A DNA stretch of 38,995 bases from the NCBI GenBank assembly GCA_903867985.1, contig CAIPTO010000046.1, positions 1 through 38,995 on the forward strand. The letters run 5' to 3'. This DNA comes from an uncultured Elusimicrobia bacterium. Its GTDB lineage: Bacteria > Elusimicrobiota > Elusimicrobia > Elusimicrobiales > UBA9959. Each line of letters opens with the position of its first letter. Positions within the stretch are counted from its first letter, which is position 1. The notes below the pieces were generated by a model. The model worked only from the letters and a program-made list of their open reading frames with translations. It was not told where the DNA came from and ran no database searches. Positions 1 to 7,234 of this stretch are shown in pieces. The position numbers and the translations under genes were made by a program.

Positions 1-76
1 TAACAACAATGTCGGCGCTCGCCCTGCCAGGACGCCACAAAGGCCGGGCCATGGGTTTTACAGAGTAGTTCCGTAG
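1..76 (+). repeat. Probable 3' end of a DGR template repeat (or variable repeat), cut by the window edge
   Basis: The first bases carry consecutive AAC/AAT codons followed by GTC GGC. Read from base 2 they encode N-N-N-V-G-A-R-P and then a short tail ending at a TAG at 74-76. Clustered AAC/AAT codons followed by a GC-rich non-adenine stretch are typical of DGR repeats, where adenines are the mutable positions and the GC-rich 3' end holds the initiation-of-mutagenic-homing signal. The DGR-type reverse transcriptase starts 90 bp downstream. Whether this is the template repeat or the 3' end of a target gene cannot be decided because the rest lies outside the window. I saw no second copy inside the window. 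Confidence 0.5.
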
Positions 77-154
77 TTCCGGGGACAGTATATTTAATTC
101 CGCTAATTCCGGGGCCTAAGCCGGGGTTGAATTAAATATGCTGTCCCCGGAACT
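76..154. repeat. Long inverted repeat (26-bp arms) just upstream of the reverse transcriptase
   Basis: Positions 76-101 are almost perfectly complementary to 129-154. The arms contain CCGGGGACAG and CTGTCCCCGG and differ at one position, which would be a G-T wobble in RNA. The arms enclose about 27 bases that contain a further CCGGGG pair. The right half recurs in degraded form at about 1913-1955. Palindromic units with this CTGTCCCCGGAA core look like REP/RAYT-type dispersed elements; that family assignment is from memory. The right arm ends only 11 bases before the reverse transcriptase ATG, so the structure could limit its translation. Confidence 0.75.
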
Positions 155-165
155 GCTATTAACTT

Positions 166-1158
166 ATGAAAACTTACCGGCGGTTATTTGACAGTGTAAC
201 GGCTTTCCCTAATCTGCTCCTTGCCTCTAAACTGGCGCAGAGGGGCAAGCGCTTCCGTTATGAGACGGCGTGTTTCAATTTCGGCCTGGAGAAGGATCTG
301 GTGAAACTTCAGGAGGAATTGATATCCGGGGCCTGGACGCCAGGCGCGTATCACAGTTTCACCGTTTTTGAGCCCAAGGAGCGGCCTATCGTGGCGGCGC
401 CTTACCGGGACCGCGTGGTTCATCACGCTCTGCATAATATCATAGAGCCGGTGTTTGATGCCGGCTTCATGGATGATTCATACGCCTGCCGGGACGGCAA
501 AGGGACGCACGCGGCTTTGGACAGGGCGCAGGATTTTCTGCGGCTGTCCAGGTTCGTTCTACAGTGCGACGTGCGCAAGTTCTTCTTTTCCATAAATCAT
601 GAAACGCTTCGCTCTATTATTTCAAGGAAGATAGGCTGCGCGCGCACGCTTGCGGTGATATATAAAATAATAGCGTCCGGCGGGTCTGTGGGGCTGCCCA
701 TAGGGAACCTTACCAGCCAGCTCTTCGCCAACGCTTATTTGAACGAGCTGGACCGTTTTGTCAAGCAGGGGCTGGGGCGCAGGCGGTATCTGCGCTATAT
801 GGACGATTTTCTGATCTTCGGGGACTGTAAAAGTGAATTGGCCGATATCAAAATTAAGATCGCCGGGTTTCTGGAGGACAGGCTTCAGTTGAAGCTGAAA
901 GAAACGAAGTCCGTTATCCATCACGCCGTGAACGGGGTGAGTTTTCTGGGCTTCCGCCTGTTCCCCTGCCACCGCAGGCTTACCGGCGCGAATGTGGCCA
1001 AGTTCGTGAAGCATTTTAAGGCGCTCCGGGCGGACCGGCGCGGCGGAACGGTCGGTTTTCAGGAAATGAACGCTTCGGTGCGCGCGTGGGTGGCGCACGC
1101 TGAGCACGGCAACACCTGGAACCTGCGCGCGAAAATCCTCTCCGGCGTGCCGCTGTAA
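166..1158 (+). CDS. DGR-type reverse transcriptase
   Basis: This 330-residue RNA-directed DNA polymerase has the palm motifs in order: a motif A aspartate in CDVRKFF (about residues 134-140), IGNLTSQ (179-185), the catalytic YMDD box (211-214) and a GVSFLGFRL segment (257-265). In most bacterial reverse transcriptases motif 4 reads QGxxxSP. The form [IVL]GxxxSQ seen here is the recognised signature of diversity-generating retroelement enzymes. There is no maturase or HNH domain, so a group II intron is unlikely, and the length is normal for the DGR group. DGR enzymes copy a template-repeat RNA with adenine-specific errors and transfer it into a target gene. The ATG at 166 has no clear Shine-Dalgarno and lies just after the hairpin. 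Avd, target and variable repeat are not visible and are presumably upstream. Confidence 0.85.
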   Translation: MKTYRRLFDSVTAFPNLLLASKLAQRGKRFRYETACFNFGLEKDLVKLQEELISGAWTPGAYHSFTVFEPKERPIVAAPYRDRVVHHALHNIIEPVFDAGFMDDSYACRDGKGTHAALDRAQDFLRLSRFVLQCDVRKFFFSINHETLRSIISRKIGCARTLAVIYKIIASGGSVGLPIGNLTSQLFANAYLNELDRFVKQGLGRRRYLRYMDDFLIFGDCKSELADIKIKIAGFLEDRLQLKLKETKSVIHHAVNGVSFLGFRLFPCHRRLTGANVAKFVKHFKALRADRRGGTVGFQEMNASVRAWVAHAEHGNTWNLRAKILSGVPL

Positions 1159-1307
1159 GTTTTACGCGGCCAGTTCAGCCTCACTCCTTTTTTAATCTGC
1201 TGCGTCCGCAAACGATCCCCCGTCTTTATCTGCCGGGAAAATAATTGTCGGCAACTTGCGGGTAAATGCGGCCATCGGTCGCAAAAATAGAAAAAAACCG
1301 CTTTCTG

Positions 1308-1332
1308 GGAGCGACAGTACGCTGTCGGGGTC
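1308..1332. repeat. Small palindrome, possible third remnant of the CTGTCCCC repeat
   Basis: The bases CGACAG-TACG-CTGTCG form a 6-bp stem followed by GGGG. The TACGCTGTC core matches the degraded repeat copy near 1938-1946. It lies between the reverse transcriptase and the ORF6N gene. It is short, so chance resemblance is possible. Confidence 0.25.
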
Positions 1333-1366
1333 CTCTATTATCCTATTAATACACAAAGGGGGACTT

Positions 1367-1936
1367 ATGAGTAAAGAAATTATCCCACAGGAAGTTTTAG
1401 CGGCGAAGATTTTTTTGATCCGCGAACAAAAGGTTATGCTTGACCGGGATTTGGCGGCTCTCTATGGCGTTGAAGCGAAGATGCTGAACAGGGCGGTCAA
1501 GCGCAACATGGAAAGATTCCCCGTCGATTTTATGTTCCAATTGACGCGAGAGGAATACGCGGACATCTTAAGGTGCCAATTTGGCACCTTAAGACATGGG
1601 CGGCACAGTAAGTATCTCCCGCATGTTTTTAGTGAAAACGGGGTGGCCATGCTCTCCAGCGTGTTAAAGAGCCGACGGGCCATAGCGGTGAACATGCAGA
1701 TAATGCGGACCTTCACAAAGATCCGGGAGCTGCTCAACACCCATGCCGATTTATGCCGCAAACTCGAAAAGATGGAGAAGAAATACGATTATCAGTTCAA
1801 AGTGGTGTTTGACGCTATTAAAAATCTTATCACCCTGCCCGGCAAGAAAACAAAAAGGATAGGCTTTACGGCTAAAGAAAGGGCAGCCGTATACAGTCCG
1901 GGGCTTGGCCCTGGGCCTAAGTCGGTGTTGAGTTAA
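1367..1936 (+). CDS. ORF6N-domain DNA-binding protein
   Basis: The 189-residue product starts at the ATG at 1367, chosen because AAAGGGGGA lies directly upstream. The N-terminal half carries the ORF6N pattern: IFLIREQKVMLDRDLAALYG, a VKRNMERFPVDFMFQL block, then YLPHVFSENGVAMLSSVL. This domain occurs in phage antirepressor-like and other DNA-binding proteins and is related in setting to KilA-N. A lysine-rich, probably coiled-coil segment (LCRKLEKMEKKYDYQF) follows. Family members usually end shortly after a KRIGF-type motif. Here that motif is followed by about 20 further residues, the last 14 or so encoded by the dispersed repeat at 1895-1955, so the stop codon appears to be repeat-derived. 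The target is unknown. A DGR accessory role is possible only by proximity. Confidence 0.8.
   Translation: MSKEIIPQEVLAAKIFLIREQKVMLDRDLAALYGVEAKMLNRAVKRNMERFPVDFMFQLTREEYADILRCQFGTLRHGRHSKYLPHVFSENGVAMLSSVLKSRRAIAVNMQIMRTFTKIRELLNTHADLCRKLEKMEKKYDYQFKVVFDAIKNLITLPGKKTKRIGFTAKERAAVYSPGLGPGPKSVLS
1567..1593. repeat. 27-nt perfect palindrome inside the ORF6N gene
   Basis: CTTAAGGTGCCAA at 1567-1579 is the exact reverse complement of 1581-1593, with one central base at 1580. It lies within coding sequence (the LRCQFGTLRH region) of a predicted DNA-binding protein. A 13-bp perfect dyad is unusual in coding DNA and could be an autoregulatory operator or a structured mRNA element. Confidence 0.8.
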
Positions 1937-1955
1937 ATACGCTGTCCCCGAAACT
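1895..1955. repeat. Degraded second copy of the CTGTCCCC inverted-repeat element
   Basis: Positions 1913-1955 align with 112-154, differing at only a few bases across about 43, including the shared GGGCCTAAG and GCTGTCCCCG blocks. The left arm is eroded to a short CAGTCCGGGGC segment. The copy contains the end of the ORF6N reading frame. Together with the copy at 76-154 it brackets the reverse transcriptase/ORF6N patch. Confidence 0.7.
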
Positions 1956-2106
1956 CCTTTTTAATGGAGAAGTGGGGGCGGGTATCGCTGGAGAGATGAT
2001 GCGCAGGCCGCTGACCTGGCCGTTGCGGCCATCCCGAACTGGCGGCCCCTGCCATTCCCGTCTTACTATCCTGCGGCTCTATAACCAAAGCCAACGCAGT
2101 AAGGGA

Positions 2107-4593
2107 TTATGGCCATTTGTGTTTGGGGTAGCGGCGGGATAACTGGGGGCGCAGTTTGGGATAGCTGACCGCCCAGAAACTTTTAAGGTCTTTTGTCACC
2201 TGCACAGGCCTCATCGACGGCGCCAGTATGTGAACCACCAGCGCTACCCGCCCGGCCGCTATCTTCGGCGTCTCTTTCAATGTGAACAGGTCCTGGATCT
2301 TGGCCTCGAGGAATGGCTCCCCGCCCTTCGGATAACGGATCTTCGCCTTGCGGCCGCCAGGCATCTCCAGCCGTGCCGGCGCGTATTTTTCTATCAGCCG
2401 GTTCTTTTCCCAACCGAACCAATTCTGCAGCGCGGGCAGAACCGGGCGCGTCCTGGCTTCCGCTACGCTCCGCGCCCCGCCGCAAATCTCCGAGATGACC
2501 AGTTTTATGTCCTCTTCGCCCAGCGGCTCAAACTCCAGGTCCGGGCAGGCTTTTGACAGGAAGTCCACGCGCGCCAGCCATTCGTCCGCTTCCTCGTTCC
2601 AATTCTGCAGTTTATGGCGCCCGCTGGTAAACTCCGCGGCTATCAGGTTAGAAGATGTTTGACCGCGCGCGGCGCCGGAGATCTCGCTGCGGATGACGAT
2701 ATCGCGGTATAGCGTGAGCGTCTCGGTAACTGGTGTGAGCATATCCTTATCCAACGCCGGCCGGGAGATGGTGGTGATCTGCCCGGGGAAGGCTTCTCTC
2801 AGCCATTCCTCTTTTATCTCGGCGGCGAATGAAAGAGTTATATCAGTTCCGGTGCGGTTGGCGCTTTCAAGCGCTTCACCGGCGCAGATCAAAGACGCGC
2901 CGGCGGCGGCGCTGCCGGGTTTAAGCCGTGCGCGTTTCCCCCCCGTCAATTGATACCGGCCTTTTTCAGAGGAAACCAGGGCAGCCACGCGATCCGGAAA
3001 AGCGCGCAGGAAGCATTGCGCCGCGCATGTAAGGGCGCGGGTTCCGCCCGGCTGTGCCGTGCCGGCGAGTCGTTTTGCTACCCTCCATACGTCACGGGCT
3101 ACTCCGGATTTAACGCCGGCGCGCTCGCAGGCGTAAGTGTCGAAATCTGCCCCGGCGCAAAATTCAAGCGCTTCTGCCACCGCGGCCAGGTCGGAACTAA
3201 GGTCCGCTCCGTAACTCATATCCTGTTTGGCCCTTTCCAGCCAAAGGCCTCGGCCTTGCGCGGCGGCCGCGATGAGAGCGCACTCATAAAGGCAATTTCT
3301 AATTTTGGCCTCGGCCAGCATGCGGGAATATCTGGGGTGAAGAGGGTAATCAGCCATAGCGCGCCCTTCCGTGGTGAGATCGCCCCCCTTATCTGTCGCG
3401 CCCAGTTCGCGCAGCAGGGCCTCGGCGCGCTCGGCGTCCCTCGGAGCCGGCGGGTCCAGCCATTTCAACGCGGCAAAACCGGAGAAGCCGCATGCTTTTA
3501 TGGTTAACAGGGCTTCGCTCACATCCAAGCGCAGGATTTCAGGTTCCAGCTTCACCGGGCGGTGACTGTTTTCCCGCTCTGTCCATAAGCGCGCGCAAGC
3601 TCCGGGCTGGGTCCTGCCGGCGCGCCCCGCGCGCTGGATCGCCGAAGGGGCCGCGATGTTTTCGGTGAACAGAGTGTTTATGCCGCGCGCGCCGTCAAAA
3701 CGTGCTATTCTGGCCAGGCCGCTGTCGATCACCGCGGTAACGCCTTCTATGGTCAGTGAGGTTTCGGCTATATTGGTGGTGACTATGATTTTGCGCCGGT
3801 TAGAAGGAGAAAGCGCGGCGTCCTGCTCGCGCGTCGGCAGTTCGCCGTGAAGGGGCGTAATGGAGAATTCGTTCAGAGCGGGTATGCCGGACAGCGCGGC
3901 GCAGGTTCTGCCTATCTCAAAAGCGCCGGGCATGAACACAAGGGCGTGGCCGCCGCTGATCGCCGGCAGCAGGTGCGCGCAGGTTTTAGCCGCGGCTTCC
4001 CACGGGGGAAACTTAGCGGTATCTTCGCCGCAGTAAATTGTTTTCACCGGGAAGACGCTGCCCTTAGCTGTCACGATCTCGCATGGCGCCAGGAAAGCGG
4101 CCAGCGGTTTTTCTTCCAGCGTGGCGGACATGACCACTATAAGCAGATCCGGCCTTGGTCCCTCCTGCAGCGCCAGGCAGGCCGCCAGGGTAAGGTCGCC
4201 GTGAATGTGACGCTCGTGAAACTCATCCAATATTATTACCGAGTATTTTTTAAGATGGGGATCCGAGACGAGTTCCCGCAGCAGGATCCCTTCGGTTTCA
4301 AAGATTATCCGTGTTTTGGGTCCCGTGCGGTCTTCGAAGCGCACGCGGTATCCGACTTCGGCGCCGGCCGCCCCGCCCCTTTCACCGGCGACGCGGTCCG
4401 CCAGCATTCTGGCGGCCAGGCGGCGCGGCTGGAGCACGGCGATCCGGCCTTTGAAAATTCCGCTGTCCAGCAGCAGCTGGGGAACTTTTGTGGATTTACC
4501 CGAACCGGGCGGGGAAGAAATTATCAGCCGCCGTCCATGCTTGGCCGCGCGCAGGATCTGGTCGGCGTTCTGTAATATGGGGAGTTGGAGCAT
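2107..4593 (-). CDS. hrpB: ATP-dependent helicase HrpB (DEAH family)
   Basis: The 828-residue product shows the full DEAH/RHA motif series: Walker A PPGSGKST at residues 28-35, DEFHER (motif II), MSATL (motif III), TNIAETSLTI (motif V) and QRAGRAGR (motif VI). A helicase-associated region follows, and the long C-terminal domain containing LQNWFGWEKNRL is typical of HrpB rather than HrpA, which is much longer. HrpB-type helicases are predicted RNA helicases of poorly defined substrate. The gene is last in a minus-strand series after trmO. Its ATG at 4593 lacks a purine-rich Shine-Dalgarno; the leader is pyrimidine-rich (see the CCAATCCT repeats nearby). The gap to 1937 contains only the repeat copy. 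Confidence 0.93.
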   Translation of the reverse strand: MLQLPILQNADQILRAAKHGRRLIISSPPGSGKSTKVPQLLLDSGIFKGRIAVLQPRRLAARMLADRVAGERGGAAGAEVGYRVRFEDRTGPKTRIIFETEGILLRELVSDPHLKKYSVIILDEFHERHIHGDLTLAACLALQEGPRPDLLIVVMSATLEEKPLAAFLAPCEIVTAKGSVFPVKTIYCGEDTAKFPPWEAAAKTCAHLLPAISGGHALVFMPGAFEIGRTCAALSGIPALNEFSITPLHGELPTREQDAALSPSNRRKIIVTTNIAETSLTIEGVTAVIDSGLARIARFDGARGINTLFTENIAAPSAIQRAGRAGRTQPGACARLWTERENSHRPVKLEPEILRLDVSEALLTIKACGFSGFAALKWLDPPAPRDAERAEALLRELGATDKGGDLTTEGRAMADYPLHPRYSRMLAEAKIRNCLYECALIAAAAQGRGLWLERAKQDMSYGADLSSDLAAVAEALEFCAGADFDTYACERAGVKSGVARDVWRVAKRLAGTAQPGGTRALTCAAQCFLRAFPDRVAALVSSEKGRYQLTGGKRARLKPGSAAAGASLICAGEALESANRTGTDITLSFAAEIKEEWLREAFPGQITTISRPALDKDMLTPVTETLTLYRDIVIRSEISGAARGQTSSNLIAAEFTSGRHKLQNWNEEADEWLARVDFLSKACPDLEFEPLGEEDIKLVISEICGGARSVAEARTRPVLPALQNWFGWEKNRLIEKYAPARLEMPGGRKAKIRYPKGGEPFLEAKIQDLFTLKETPKIAAGRVALVVHILAPSMRPVQVTKDLKSFWAVSYPKLRPQLSRRYPKHKWP

Positions 4594-4653
4594 TATGGTA
4601 GAGGACTAGAGGATTGGAGGATTGGCCAGATTTATAAAAATTTATGGAAGTTT

Positions 4654-5433
4654 TTAATTGTTGGTGTTTCCCTTTGGTTTTTCCCGGCGGAATTTCTTTT
4701 CAAATTTGGACGCGGTTTCCACGCGCGAAACGGTAGCCGTGTCTCCGGTCACCGTAAAATGTACTTCCCGGTCGCACAGGAAAAATTCCAGTTCCGCGCC
4801 GTCCTTCATCTGCGTGGCGTCCCGCATATTGCGCGGATCGTTACGGAGGGTTCCCGCGATCAAACCGCGCAGATCTGGCCCGTCCGACAGGCGCTTCAGC
4901 CCTATATCCTTAAGGGCGCGCGCCGAGAATCTCACTTTCAATTCAGGGAAATCGTTACCGGGCACCCAGCCGGATAAAGGATCTTTAGCGCAATCGCTGA
5001 AAGGAAGATATGGCTTGATATCCAGCACCGGAGTACCGTTTATCAGGTCTATCCCGGAAAGGTGCAGCGTGTCGCCCTTAACCATTTCAAGCTTTGCCAG
5101 CGAGAGTCCTAAAGGATTGGGGCGATGCGGCGACCGCGAGGCGAAAACGCCTATCTTCCTCCCCCGCAGACGCGGGGGATGGATCTTGGGATGAAAGGTT
5201 TTATTTGTATTCAGATGAAACCAGGAAATAAGCCACACATGGCTGAATTCAGCCAGACCGGCCAGCGAATGCTCGGGAAAATATTGCGGATAAATACGGA
5301 GCCTGGCTGTTGATCCCGGAACAAAGCAAGGCTGTCGAGGTGTACCGAATTTTTCCTGAAAACAGGACTCCAATACACCGATCACCTGCAGTTCCTTAAA
5401 ACCGGCTTCTTTTTCTTTGATTAATGAGGTCAT
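4654..5433 (-). CDS. trmO: tRNA (N6-threonylcarbamoyladenosine-37-N6)-methyltransferase TrmO
   Basis: The 259-residue protein begins like TrmO/TsaA: VIGVLESCFQEKFGTPRQ, then AGLAEFSHVWLISWFH, then the signature SPHRPNPLGLSLAKLE and GTPVLDIKPYLPFSD. TrmO uses S-adenosylmethionine to methylate N6 of t6A37 in certain tRNAs. The family has a small beta-barrel fold unlike classical Rossmann methyltransferases. Length is close to the E. coli enzyme, with a C-terminal TsaA-like domain (ARALKDIGLKRL) and a basic tail. The start codon lies one base after the stop of the upstream class I methyltransferase gene, so the two are almost certainly cotranscribed. Confidence 0.9.
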   Translation of the reverse strand: MTSLIKEKEAGFKELQVIGVLESCFQEKFGTPRQPCFVPGSTARLRIYPQYFPEHSLAGLAEFSHVWLISWFHLNTNKTFHPKIHPPRLRGRKIGVFASRSPHRPNPLGLSLAKLEMVKGDTLHLSGIDLINGTPVLDIKPYLPFSDCAKDPLSGWVPGNDFPELKVRFSARALKDIGLKRLSDGPDLRGLIAGTLRNDPRNMRDATQMKDGAELEFFLCDREVHFTVTGDTATVSRVETASKFEKKFRREKPKGNTNN

Positions 5434-5434
5434 T

Positions 5435-6181
5435 CTATGTGGGTTTTACCGCCAAGACTATCATGCGGTCGGTTTTATCCGTTAGTTTGTCGCCGCTGAA
5501 GCTGCCCCAGAACTTCAGGGGTTCTAAGCCGGCTTTTCGCAGGGCTGTGCTCATGCGACCTTTGGAATAGAGTCGCGAGAAGAAATTTCTCGTACGTGTT
5601 TTGCCTTCCCCTATAATAGTCCAGGCGTTGAGAGTTCCGTCTTTGGTCAGCGCGGCATCCTCCAGGTGGTAGGCTCCGTTCTCCAGCCTCATCCAGTTCC
5701 TGGCCCGGAAGTTCTTGCGGACGTAATCGCCGTGCACTATATCTATGATCAAGATCCCCCCCGGTTTCAGCGCCCGGGCCGCGCCTTTCAGGGTTCTCAT
5801 ATCGTCTGAAAAACGCTGGAAATACCCAAAACTCGTGAACAGGTTAATGACCGCGTCGAAGGTGTCTTTAAATTTCAGGCGGCGCATATCACCGCGGACC
5901 AGAGTCAGTCTTACTCCGGCTTTTTTTGCTTTGATCTTGGCTTCCTTAAGGTAATCGGCGGAATAGTCGTAGCCTGTTACGTCCATGCCTTTTTTAGCGA
6001 GCAATATGGCGTGTCGGGCCGGGCCGCAGCAAAGATCAAGCAGCTTATCGCCTTTTTTGAGATTGAGGTGCTTTAGAAGGAACTTAACTTCCATCGGCGC
6101 TTTAGACATCGCCGCGGGCGAAGCCGGATTATAGAAGGGATTTTTAAAAAAATCTTTATGCCATTCGTGCGGAACTTTCAT
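5435..6181 (-). CDS. Class I SAM-dependent methyltransferase
   Basis: The 248-residue protein carries the Rossmann methyltransferase motifs: motif I LLDLCCGPARHAILLAKKG, an acidic VTGYDYSADYL turn, the VRGDMRRLKF segment and a DAVINLFTSFGYF post-I motif, followed by LKPGGILIIDIVH. The substrate cannot be named from sequence; the motif style resembles uncharacterised small-molecule methyltransferases. The ATG at 6181 (MKVPHEW) is preferred over an upstream TTG at 6211 that would add ten residues. Neither has a strong Shine-Dalgarno. It is directly followed by trmO with one base between them. Confidence 0.82.
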   Translation of the reverse strand: MKVPHEWHKDFFKNPFYNPASPAAMSKAPMEVKFLLKHLNLKKGDKLLDLCCGPARHAILLAKKGMDVTGYDYSADYLKEAKIKAKKAGVRLTLVRGDMRRLKFKDTFDAVINLFTSFGYFQRFSDDMRTLKGAARALKPGGILIIDIVHGDYVRKNFRARNWMRLENGAYHLEDAALTKDGTLNAWTIIGEGKTRTRNFFSRLYSKGRMSTALRKAGLEPLKFWGSFSGDKLTDKTDRMIVLAVKPT

Positions 6182-6259
6182 ATTTGACAGCGGAGAACCG
6201 GGAAAATACAAGAGGAGTAGAAGATTGGAGGATTAGAAATTATAAGGAACTTATTTATG

Positions 6260-6733
6260 TTACCCCTTCAGCATATTTTTATATATGCCGGGTTCCGAAC
6301 CTTCTATTACCGTCGCTCCTACCGTTTTTGTGAAAAAATCCGAGGGTCCGGCCCATCCCACTATCGCGTAACCGTAGCCGGCTTCGCGCATGGCTTCCAG
6401 CGTCCGTATCAGCAGGCCTTTCCCGAGGCCGGTTTTCCTCAGGGTTTCAGCCACGCCTATAGGTCCGAAAAATCCCTTTGCGGTCGCGTCATAGCATGCA
6501 AAACCGGCAATTTTTGAGTCCTTAACCGCTACAAAACAGGAACAGGGCGCGTTTGAAAAAGCCGCGTCGCATTCTGAAGCCCAGCCTTTGGAAAATTTTT
6601 CACCCACCCAGTTTAGAATATGATGCTTTTCCGGGGTGATGGCGCGTTTTATCTCTACTCCGTTGCGCGAAAGGTCGGCTAAAATTTCCAGCGAACCCGG
6701 AAGCGCGTAAAGTTTAACAAGGAGATCCGCCAT
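6260..6733 (-). CDS. GNAT-family N-acetyltransferase
   Basis: The 157-residue protein has a GNAT core. The beta4 segment IAGFACYDATAKGFFGPIGV precedes motif A, with RKTGLGKGLLIRTLEAM matching the R/QxxGxG/A acetyl-CoA pyrophosphate loop, followed by the beta5 strand YGYAIVGWAGP and a C-terminal FFTKTVGATVIEGS strand. These enzymes transfer acetyl groups from acetyl-CoA to amines; the acceptor is unknown. Its ATG shares one base with the stop (TAATG) of the secreted protein gene upstream, implying translational coupling. Confidence 0.85.
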   Translation of the reverse strand: MADLLVKLYALPGSLEILADLSRNGVEIKRAITPEKHHILNWVGEKFSKGWASECDAAFSNAPCSCFVAVKDSKIAGFACYDATAKGFFGPIGVAETLRKTGLGKGLLIRTLEAMREAGYGYAIVGWAGPSDFFTKTVGATVIEGSEPGIYKNMLKG

Positions 6734-7158
6734 TATTGGCCTTCCTGATCCGGCGGTTTCTCCTGGTCGCTGCCTTCTATGGGAGGCTTGGGTTTTAATT
6801 TTTGCCGCGGCCCGGGGGGCGGAGGCGGTTCCTGAGGCGGGGTTCCGGTCGCGGGGCGGGATGGTTTTTTCTTGGTTTTTATTTCCTTAATTATAGGGTT
6901 GGCTTTTTTATCGAATTTGTAGGTGGGCACGCTGTCCGATTGTTTGAATATGTATTCCGAAGCGGGTTTTGGGGCCGATTTTTTTGGTTTTTTTGTGACC
7001 TTCTTTTTCGCCGGTTTTTTTATCGGAGTCTGTTTAACAGGGACAGCGGTTTCCGTGGAGGCTTCGGTTGAGTCTTTGGAGTCCTGGGCTGAAACCAGCA
7101 ATGTCGCAGGCATTAATACTAGAAGAGAGATAAGAAATATTTTTTTAAGTTTGTTCAT
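6733..7158 (-). CDS. Secreted lysine/proline-rich protein of unknown function
   Basis: I do not recognise a family. The 141-residue product starts at the ATG at 7158, which has AGGAGA upstream; a longer in-frame start exists at 7197 but has no such site. Residues 1-24 form a clear signal peptide (MNKLKKIFLISLLVLMPATL, cleavage after VSA). The mature chain has a Ser/Thr/Glu stretch, a very basic segment of KKPAKKKVTKKPKK type, and a proline tract PPQEPPPPPGP before an acidic tail. Such composition suggests an extended periplasmic or envelope linker rather than an enzyme. It lies between folD and the GNAT gene and overlaps the latter by one base. Confidence 0.65.
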   Translation of the reverse strand: MNKLKKIFLISLLVLMPATLLVSAQDSKDSTEASTETAVPVKQTPIKKPAKKKVTKKPKKSAPKPASEYIFKQSDSVPTYKFDKKANPIIKEIKTKKKPSRPATGTPPQEPPPPPGPRQKLKPKPPIEGSDQEKPPDQEGQ

Positions 7159-7234
7159 AATAGTTCTCCTGAATCCTGCCGGTCCTCCGGTCATCAAATT
7201 TTCTTCCCTCTCGCAAGGAGGCCTAATCGGTTTA

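Noticed and set aside
166-1158. Retron or group II intron reverse transcriptase
   Set aside because: No maturase or endonuclease domain, no intron ends or msr/msd-like structure seen, and the IGxxxSQ motif points to the DGR group.
2230-4609. Several long plus-strand open frames opposite hrpB
   Set aside because: They are antisense shadows of a clear helicase gene in GC-rich DNA and carry no recognisable domain.
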